Below, piece by piece: positions 5,836 to 8,609 of a DNA stretch of 8,609 bases (its first letter is position 1; each line of letters starts with the position of its first letter). Origin of the DNA: Synechococcaceae bacterium WB8_1B_136 (GTDB lineage: Bacteria > Cyanobacteriota > Cyanobacteriia > PCC-6307 > Cyanobiaceae); contig RGNC01000082.1 in assembly GCA_010029175.1 (NCBI GenBank), forward strand, positions 1 through 8,609, in the 5' to 3' direction. Under the pieces are notes generated by a model that was not told the origin of the DNA, did not search any database, and saw nothing but the letters and a program-made list of their open reading frames with translations. The position numbers and the translations under genes were made by a program.

Positions 5836-6767
5836 CCACGGTTGCCGAGCTTCTACAGCCCGTCGAGTCTGATCTGGAGGACCTTCTCGGTGACCTGCGG
5901 CGCCTGATCGGCGCCGGCCACCCGATCCTCCAGGCAGCCGCCGAGCACCTGTTCAGCGCCGGTGGCAAGCGCCTGCGGCCCGGCATTGTGCTGCTGCTGT
6001 CGCGGGCCCTTGATCCCCAGGGGGACCTGGGCCCCCGCCATCGCCGCCTGGCGCAGATCACCGAGATGATCCATACGGCCTCCCTCGTCCACGACGATGT
6101 GGTCGATGAGGCCGGCACCCGCCGCGGCGTGCCCACCGTCCACAGCCGCTTCAACAGCCGGGTGGCGGTGCTGGCCGGTGATTTTCTCTTCGCCCAGGCC
6201 AGCTGGCACCTGGCCAACCTCGACGATCTCGAGGTGGTCAAGCTGCTGTCGCGGGTGATCATGGACCTGGCCGAAGGCGAGATCCGCCAGGGCCTCTACC
6301 GCTACGACACCGGCCAGAGCCTCGACACCTACCTCGAGAAGAGCTACTGGAAGACCGCCTCCCTGATGGCCAACAGCTCCCGCGCTGCCGGCGTGCTGTC
6401 GGGGATTGACGCCACCCAGCTGCAGGCCCTGCACGATTTCGGTCGCCTGCTCGGCCTCGCCTTCCAGGTGGTCGACGACATCCTCGATTTCATCGGTGAC
6501 GACGACCAGCTGGGCAAGCCCGCCGCCTCTGACCTGGCTTCGGGCACGCTGACCGCTCCGGTGCTCTATGCCATGGCCAGCCAGCCGGCCCTGGCGGGCC
6601 TGATTGAACGAGAGTTCCGCGATGCCGGTGACCTCGAGCAGGCCCTTGAGCTGGTGCATCAGAGCGAGCAGCTCCAGGCCGGCGACTGCCTGGCCTTCCT
6701 GCCACCGTCACCGTCCCGCCAGGCCCTGCTGCGCCTGCCCGATTTTGTGCTGTCGCGCCTCTACTGA
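5832..6767 (+). CDS. sds: Polyprenyl (probably solanesyl) diphosphate synthase
   Basis: A trans-prenyltransferase of 311 residues that condenses isopentenyl diphosphate units onto an allylic starter, in cyanobacteria to make the C45 side chain of plastoquinone-9. Motifs in order are GGKRLRP (44-50), the first aspartate-rich motif HDDVVDE (D88, D89, D92) followed by the RR pair of GTRRG, LAGDFLF (114-120), YLEKSYWKTASLM (167-179), and the second aspartate-rich motif FQVVDDILDF (D215, D216, D219) with GKPAASDL. Small residues before the first Asp motif agree with a long-chain product. The C-terminus PSPSRQALLRLPDFVLSRLY is typical. Between LVHQSE and LAFLPPS the family usually has about 12 more residues (an R-rich GIxRTRxLAxxQ helix), missing here without loss of frame; relatives are about 323 long. 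The ATG overlaps the preceding stop and has GGAG 2 nt upstream. Chain length cannot be fixed from sequence alone. Confidence 0.9.
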   Translation: MTTVAELLQPVESDLEDLLGDLRRLIGAGHPILQAAAEHLFSAGGKRLRPGIVLLLSRALDPQGDLGPRHRRLAQITEMIHTASLVHDDVVDEAGTRRGVPTVHSRFNSRVAVLAGDFLFAQASWHLANLDDLEVVKLLSRVIMDLAEGEIRQGLYRYDTGQSLDTYLEKSYWKTASLMANSSRAAGVLSGIDATQLQALHDFGRLLGLAFQVVDDILDFIGDDDQLGKPAASDLASGTLTAPVLYAMASQPALAGLIEREFRDAGDLEQALELVHQSEQLQAGDCLAFLPPSPSRQALLRLPDFVLSRLY

Positions 6768-6782
6768 TCGCCCCTGCTGACC

Positions 6783-7061
6783 TCAGCTCTGGCGGTAGCG
6801 GGGCAGGTCGTCGCCGATGGTGAGCAGCGGCTTGTTGGTCTTGAACCACAGCCAGTCCCGCAGCGGTGGCGTGCGGGCCAGGTCGGCGCGGGTCAGACCC
6901 AGCCCCAGCTTGTCGGAGGCCGACACCAGCAGATCCAGCATCGCGTCGGCGGTGGGTGCCTTGGCCAGGGCTTCGTTCCAGCGGGCATGACCCTCGATGC
7001 CCCGCACCAGGGCCCGCACCCGCTGGCTCACGGGCAGGCGCTTCCAGTCGGGGTCGGCCAT
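6783..7061 (-). CDS. Conserved-looking small protein of unknown function (92 aa)
   Basis: I do not recognise this protein. It is soluble and mostly helical: a charged N-terminal half (PDWKRLPVSQRVRALVRGIEG region, residues 4-24) and a C-terminal part, LLVSASDKLGLGLTRADLAR followed by PPLRDWLWFKTNKPLLTIGD, with three Trp in all and no Cys. The segment LxxLLVSASDKLGLGLTRADL is faintly like a Nif11 helix pair, but not enough to assign. There is no signal peptide or membrane segment. It converges with sds across 15 bases and diverges from the 80-residue gene. The ATG at 7061 has a candidate promoter 21 nt upstream. Composition and codon use match the neighbours, supporting a real gene. Confidence 0.68.
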   Translation of the reverse strand: MADPDWKRLPVSQRVRALVRGIEGHARWNEALAKAPTADAMLDLLVSASDKLGLGLTRADLARTPPLRDWLWFKTNKPLLTIGDDLPRYRQS

Positions 7062-7082
7062 AGCTGCAGGTGAAGATCGCGC

Positions 7083-7111
7083 AACGTATCAGGGCCGACC
7101 TGGTGTGAAAA
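7083..7111 (-). promoter_or_regulatory. Candidate sigma70-type promoter for the 92-aa gene
   Basis: On the minus strand TTTTCA (7111-7106) and TACGTT (7088-7083) are separated by 17 bases, and the -10 ends 21 nt before the ATG. Four of six -35 positions agree with TTGACA; the -10 agrees only as TAnnnT. The surrounding spacer, 7103-7140, is the most A-rich non-coding stretch outside the right end. Confidence 0.35.
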
Positions 7112-7188
7112 CCAAAATCAAACTGACAGGTCAGGATTTGCCCATCAGACCGTCGTAGGAGAAACAGGCTCCCAGCCGCAGCCCAGCG

Positions 7189-7431
7189 ATGGTCACCGCA
7201 GTGGCAACAGCGACCGCTCCCTCGATCACCCTCACCGACCGGCACGGCCATGCGCTGCTGATCTGTGAGTTGCCGCGCAGCATCCGCCCCGGCGAACTCA
7301 GCCGGCTGCACCATCAGATTCTGGTGCACTTCCACGACGAGCTGCAGGCCCCGCCGCCGGCCCGGCCCCGGCGGCTCAGCTGGCCCGAAGTGGTGCGGCG
7401 GCTTGAGCAGCGCATGGGCTGCGTCGCCTGA
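7189..7431 (+). CDS. Small protein of unknown function (80 aa)
   Basis: No family is recognised. The protein has a Thr/Ala-rich start, a probable beta-strand pair ITLTDRHGHALLICELP (residues 13-29), a helix rich in His (LSRLHHQILVHFHDELQ, 37-53), a Pro-rich linker (54-62) and a terminal helix WPEVVRRLEQRMG. It begins at an ATG after a 127-base divergent spacer and converges with the nitroreductase gene, with 25 bases between the stops. The histidine cluster might suggest metal contact but no known motif is formed. Its length, single ATG and normal composition support coding, with less certainty than its neighbours. Confidence 0.6.
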   Translation: MVTAVATATAPSITLTDRHGHALLICELPRSIRPGELSRLHHQILVHFHDELQAPPPARPRRLSWPEVVRRLEQRMGCVA

Positions 7432-7456
7432 TCCCCACCACCCCCTCCCGGCGACC

Positions 7457-8104
7457 TCAGCGCCGTTCGATCAGTTCGGCGTGGTCGTAGCGCACCTTGG
7501 CCAGGGAGGCATAGCGATCGTCGGCGCTGCGGTAGCCGCAGGGGCAGACGACACAGCTGCGATAGTCGCTGTCTTCCAGGCCCAGGATCCGGTCGTAGTC
7601 GGGTGGGGAGAACCCCTCGATCGGACAGGTGTCGATCCCGAGCAGGGCGGCGGCGGTCATCAGGTTGCCAAGGGCGATGTACACCTGGTTTGACGCCCAG
7701 CGGTCGATGGTGGCGCTGCGGGGGCCGTCGATCAGATCCTTCGCCATCATCTGCTTGTAGCCGTCGAGGGTGGCGGGATCCAGCCCGCGCGCGCCGGCGG
7801 TGGCGTCGATCAGCCGGTCGAGGTCACGGCTCTCGATGCGCCGCCGCGCCAGCAGCACCACGAGGTGGGAGGCATCGGTGATCTGGCTCTGGTTCCACGA
7901 ATGGGGCCGCAGCTCGGCCTTCAGGGCGGCGTCGCGGATCACCAGAAACCGCCAGGGCTGCAGCCCGTAGGACGACGGGGTCAGCACCAGCGTGTCCTCC
8001 AGGGTCTGCCAGAGGTCGTCAGGAATGGTGCGCCCGGCATCGAAGGCTTTGGTGGCGTAGCGCCAGCGCAGGGCCTCGAGCAGGGTCCCGGGGGAAGTGG
8101 TCAT
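7457..8104 (-). CDS. NAD(P)H-dependent nitroreductase, NfsB-like, FMN-binding
   Basis: A 215-residue flavoprotein matching the length of NfsB-type nitroreductases (about 217). Motifs in order are RYATKAFD (residues 15-22, FMN phosphate contact), TPSSYGLQPWRFLVI (42-56, the PSSxxxQPW block), WASNQVYIALGNLMTAAALLG with the central helix (136-156), CPIEGF (160-165), and near the C-terminus AKVRY (202-206), where Lys203 and Arg205 stand at the FMN-phosphate positions. Family members reduce nitro compounds or quinones with two electrons as homodimers; the natural substrate is not known. The ATG at 8104 is chosen because MTTSPGTLLEALRWRYATK is the normal N-terminus. An in-frame extension to 8224 gives only biased Ala/Cys/Pro-rich residues. 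It has a 100-base GC-rich leader and converges with the 80-residue gene. Confidence 0.9.
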   Translation of the reverse strand: MTTSPGTLLEALRWRYATKAFDAGRTIPDDLWQTLEDTLVLTPSSYGLQPWRFLVIRDAALKAELRPHSWNQSQITDASHLVVLLARRRIESRDLDRLIDATAGARGLDPATLDGYKQMMAKDLIDGPRSATIDRWASNQVYIALGNLMTAAALLGIDTCPIEGFSPPDYDRILGLEDSDYRSCVVCPCGYRSADDRYASLAKVRYDHAELIERR

Positions 8105-8206
8105 CGCTGCGGGGTTGGTCGCCGCAGCAGCCTGGCACGCCGCACGCCGGCACGGGGCCCAGGCGTGGGGCGCGCACGGGCGCCAACGGCACGCCGTGAG
8201 GCACGG
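8105..8206. other. GC-rich leader of the nitroreductase gene with repeated GGCACG
   Basis: No gene is supported here. GGCACG occurs at 8134, 8149, 8188 and 8200, the first and third copies within an identical GGCACGCCG. GC content is even higher than in the surrounding genes and ends abruptly at about 8206. On the transcript of the nitroreductase this would be a long, strongly structured 5' leader, or it may simply be biased intergenic sequence. Confidence 0.4.
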
Positions 8207-8277
8207 AGCAGAAAATATGAACACCGTACCTCAGACAAGGCTCGGATGGTTCTAATGACGCGTAACTTATGACGTGA

Positions 8278-8300
8278 TTGGTGCCAACGGGTAAGACCCG
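8278..8300. repeat. Inverted repeats TTGGTGCCAA and CGGGTaagACCCG
   Basis: TTGG/CCAA with a 2-base centre spans 8278-8287. Directly after it, CGGGT and ACCCG flank AAG at 8288-8300, a perfect 5-bp stem with a 3-base loop. They lie in the AT-richer non-coding stretch and belong to the same series as the cluster at 8358-8423. No T-run follows on either strand, so a standard terminator is not indicated. Confidence 0.5.
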
Positions 8301-8357
8301 ATGGCTGAGAAGTGGATGATGAAATACATCGTGTTGCTGCCAATCCGATCTTCCCGC

Positions 8358-8423
8358 GAGCATATGCTCAAGCTAGGGATTAGGCATCGCCTAAGCTACT
8401 CTTAACAAGAGACCAGTTGCTGG
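8358..8423. repeat. Cluster of four adjacent perfect inverted repeats
   Basis: In 66 bases there are GAGCATATGCTC (8358-8369, a full palindrome), TTAGGCatcGCCTAA (8380-8394, 6-bp stem), CTCTTaacAAGAG (8399-8411, 5-bp stem) and CCAGttgCTGG (8413-8423, 4-bp stem). The last three have 3-base loops. The cluster begins 18 bases downstream of the stop of the partial minus-strand gene ending at 8441, so it could be its 3' end or terminator region, although U-tracts are missing. It could also be a structured RNA or a protein-binding array. Confidence 0.6.
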
Positions 8424-8440
8424 AAGTTGTTGCCGACGCC

Positions 8441-8608
8441 TCATCGCAGGATGCGAACGCCCTCTGGATCTCGCGAATAACGAATATTGTCTGGCCAATG
8501 CTCAGATTTTGGTTGCAGTAGGCGCAGGACCATCTTCTCAACGTGTGATGCCCTCGCCCGAAACCATTCGATGCTATCTCCGGTTATGTTCCCAGCAACC
8601 CTTGCTTC
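8441..8608 (-). CDS. C-terminal end of an unrecognised protein, partial at right edge
   Basis: On the minus strand 55 codons are open from the window edge to a TGA at 8443-8441. The residues look like a genuine protein end: SIEWFRARASHVEKMVLRLL then HWPDNIRYSRDPEGVRILR, with balanced charge, Trp and aromatic residues and no low-complexity bias. Codons such as TCT, AAA, ATT, CGT and TAT are used more than in the other genes, so the gene is compositionally different from its neighbours. No family is recognised. The plus strand is also open here but is Cys-rich and lacks a start, so I prefer the minus reading. Confidence 0.45.
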   Translation of the reverse strand, partial: EARVAGNITGDSIEWFRARASHVEKMVLRLLQPKSEHWPDNIRYSRDPEGVRILR

Positions 8609-8609
8609 T

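Noticed and set aside
5853..6659. Minus-strand open frame of 268 codons opposite sds
   Set aside because: Shadow of the prenyl synthase reading frame, which carries both aspartate-rich motifs.
8019..8363. Minus-strand frames upstream of and overlapping the nitroreductase (8019-8363, 8101-8343)
   Set aside because: Biased residues without motifs, overlapping the nitroreductase N-terminus or the non-coding leader.
8358..8423. Rho-independent terminator or IS end
   Set aside because: Hairpins lack a following T-run on either strand, and no transposase or target duplication is visible.
8396..8609. Plus-strand open frame through the right end
   Set aside because: No plausible start before 8540, Cys-rich, and less protein-like than the minus-strand frame ending in IRYSRDPEGVRILR.

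Overview
The window looks like a chromosomal piece of a high-GC unicellular cyanobacterium of the Synechococcus/Cyanobium group. The basis is the gene content: a ComB-like phosphatase, a prenyl diphosphate synthase of solanesyl type, a UbiD decarboxylase, a Nif11-domain small protein and an AMIN-domain cell-wall amidase. GC is high throughout except in the last ~400 bases. This placement comes from protein families recognised by eye, not from a database search.

Layout. Bases 1-3119 hold four minus-strand genes read right to left: an NmrA/SDR-like protein, comB, a nitrilase-superfamily amidohydrolase, and the start of an N-acetylmuramoyl-L-alanine amidase that runs off the left edge. The last has a GTG start and an AMIN domain. 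Divergent from these, ubiD (3185-4744) is followed after one base by an Rrf2-type regulator without cysteines. A Nif11-domain gene on the minus strand (5227-5478) diverges from a short chimeric reading frame (5563-5835). Its first half is the N-terminus of AroA (EPSP synthase) and its second half looks like the C-terminal tail of glutamate racemase MurI. It overlaps the start of a polyprenyl (probably solanesyl) diphosphate synthase, sds, by ATGA; sds itself lacks about 12 residues near its C-terminus. Two small unrecognised genes follow (6783-7061 minus, 7189-7431 plus), then an NfsB-like nitroreductase (7457-8104 minus). The right end (8105-8609) is a GC-rich leader, then a visibly AT-richer stretch with several adjacent perfect inverted repeats and the C-terminal end of an unrecognised minus-strand gene.

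How the genes fit together. UbiD, Sds and AroA all belong to routes towards plastoquinone (chorismate supply, side-chain synthesis, ring decarboxylation), so 3185-6767 has that theme, but the aroA copy here is broken. The amidase and MurI both act in peptidoglycan metabolism. The most striking observation is the in-frame aroA::murI joint. Its geometry relative to the leftward amidase is what an inversion with one breakpoint in aroA and one in murI would leave. That predicts the reciprocal murI::aroA joint just left of position 1. A deletion, a partial duplication or a misassembly are the alternatives. I found no tRNA, rRNA, CRISPR array or insertion sequence.
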